A stretch of DNA of 64,000 nucleotides from Corydoras sp. C115 (taxonomy: Eukaryota; Chordata; Actinopteri; Siluriformes; Callichthyidae). Location of the stretch: assembly GCA_019802505.1 (NCBI GenBank), contig JAFMOC010000156.1, forward strand, positions 344,501-408,500. Reading direction: 5' to 3'. Position numbers and translations under genes: made by a program. The notes under the pieces were generated by a model. It ran no database searches, was not told where the DNA came from, and worked only from the letters and a program-made list of their open reading frames with translations. Position 1 is the first letter of the stretch, and every line of letters starts with the position of its first letter. This document shows, piece after piece, positions 63,505 through 64,000 of this stretch.

Positions 63505-64000
63505 TTAAAACTTACCATCAAAGCATATGAATGGATTTGGGTAAACCATCAGCCAATCCCAAAGAAGCCACTGATCCACAGTCTCCACAGTCTCCACATC
63601 TGTCATCTTTATTAGAGTCATGAGAAATCTGGTTGCCATGGTTCTCAGTGGGGTGTTGTCAAGAGACCAGCGAGAACCATGGAACTCCATGGTAGGCCAC
63701 GGTAGCTCAGGGCATTGGGCTATCAATCTGAAGGTTGGGGGTTCAATTCCCAGGTCCACTGAAGTTACCAGTGTGGGTCTTTGAGCAAGACCCTTAACCC
63801 TCATTGCTCCATGGATGATGTTATTAACCCTGTGCTCACCTTGTAAGTTGCTTTGGATAAAAAGCGTCTGCTAATTGACCACACATAATATAAATATAAC
63901 TCTTTGTAAAGTTGGATCCACGCAGGAGGGGAACATGTATGTTTGTACTGTGGTCTGATGAACTAACTGTAGGTCTGAGCATCAAACCAGGACTTCAGCA
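63505..64000 (-). pseudogene. Antisense CTLD1 exon fragment, unit 3, SINE-interrupted
   Basis: Minus strand from the right edge: LKSWFDAQTYS then a stop, PPAWIQLYKE, a SINE (63689-63893), then GSRWSLDNTPLRTMATRF and a last part ending ICFDG at a GATG|GTAAGT donor. It shares the stop and the deletion with the 50133 copy, so both derive from an already dead ancestor. Its start lies outside the window. Confidence 0.8.
63689..63893 (+). mobile_element. tRNA SINE with L2-like tail
   Basis: Head GCCACGGTAGCTCAGGGCA with B-box GGGTTCAATTCCC, tail TAAGTTGCTTTGGATAAAAA. Inserted in the antisense lectin exon; absent from the 50133 copy. A GAACCATGGAACTC / AACTCTTTGTA junction marks the insertion. Confidence 0.88.

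Overview
The window looks like teleost fish genomic DNA, most plausibly from a catfish-like (siluriform) lineage. The reasons are a very abundant DANA/Mermaid-type V-SINE, L2-tailed tRNA SINEs, long TA and CA microsatellites, a fish-type mix of transposons (Harbinger, hAT, pogo, Ty3/Gypsy, L1, L2, and a LINE with a restriction-like endonuclease), and intron-containing immune-type lectin genes. The species call is inference. Apart from transposons, the only host genes I can support are C-type lectin genes and their fragments.

Layout. 1-8.9 kb: L1 and Harbinger remnants, then a Ty3/Gypsy element inserted into a SINE, then a 1.9 kb GC-rich retroposed insert inside a GATAA-type simple repeat. 8.9-24.8 kb: lectin unit 1, a pseudogene (exon 1 near 11.8 kb, last exon at 20.2 kb) cut by a nested L2 LINE and followed by solo LTRs, Gypsy pol debris and a restriction-like-endonuclease LINE. 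24.8-51 kb: lectin unit 2, with the only intact coding gene (five coding-side exons between 33661 and 43386). Its third intron holds a 4.9 kb complex of two related LTR elements with palindromic LTR ends and a proline-rich repetitive ORF. 51-64 kb: lectin unit 3, with an intact first lectin exon, a broken second one, and a truncated antisense lectin exon running off the right edge.

Units 2 and 3 are tandem segmental duplicates offset by about 27 kb; unit 1 is a third, more rearranged copy. They share the GATAA array, a block next to it, an exon-1 region with an octamer ATTTGCAT, the lectin exons, a degenerate 15-bp repeat in the same intron, the 3' tail exons, and (units 2 and 3) a degraded antisense lectin exon downstream. 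The intact gene predicts a 309-residue secreted protein: signal peptide, CTLD1 with an EPN sugar motif, CTLD2 with a QPD motif, and a tail typical of teleost CLEC20A/mannose-receptor-like lectins. Nested insertions with target-site duplications give a relative chronology, because many SINEs and solo LTRs are present in one duplicate and absent from the other.

The most unusual material is the LTR element at 37109-39713. It has two 358-bp LTRs that differ at about two positions, a purine-rich tract, no recognisable gag or pol, and a GC-rich ORF made of three amino-acid minisatellites. A decayed relative lies directly downstream and conserves part of the protein at codon level. All coordinates were read by eye, and no database search was possible.
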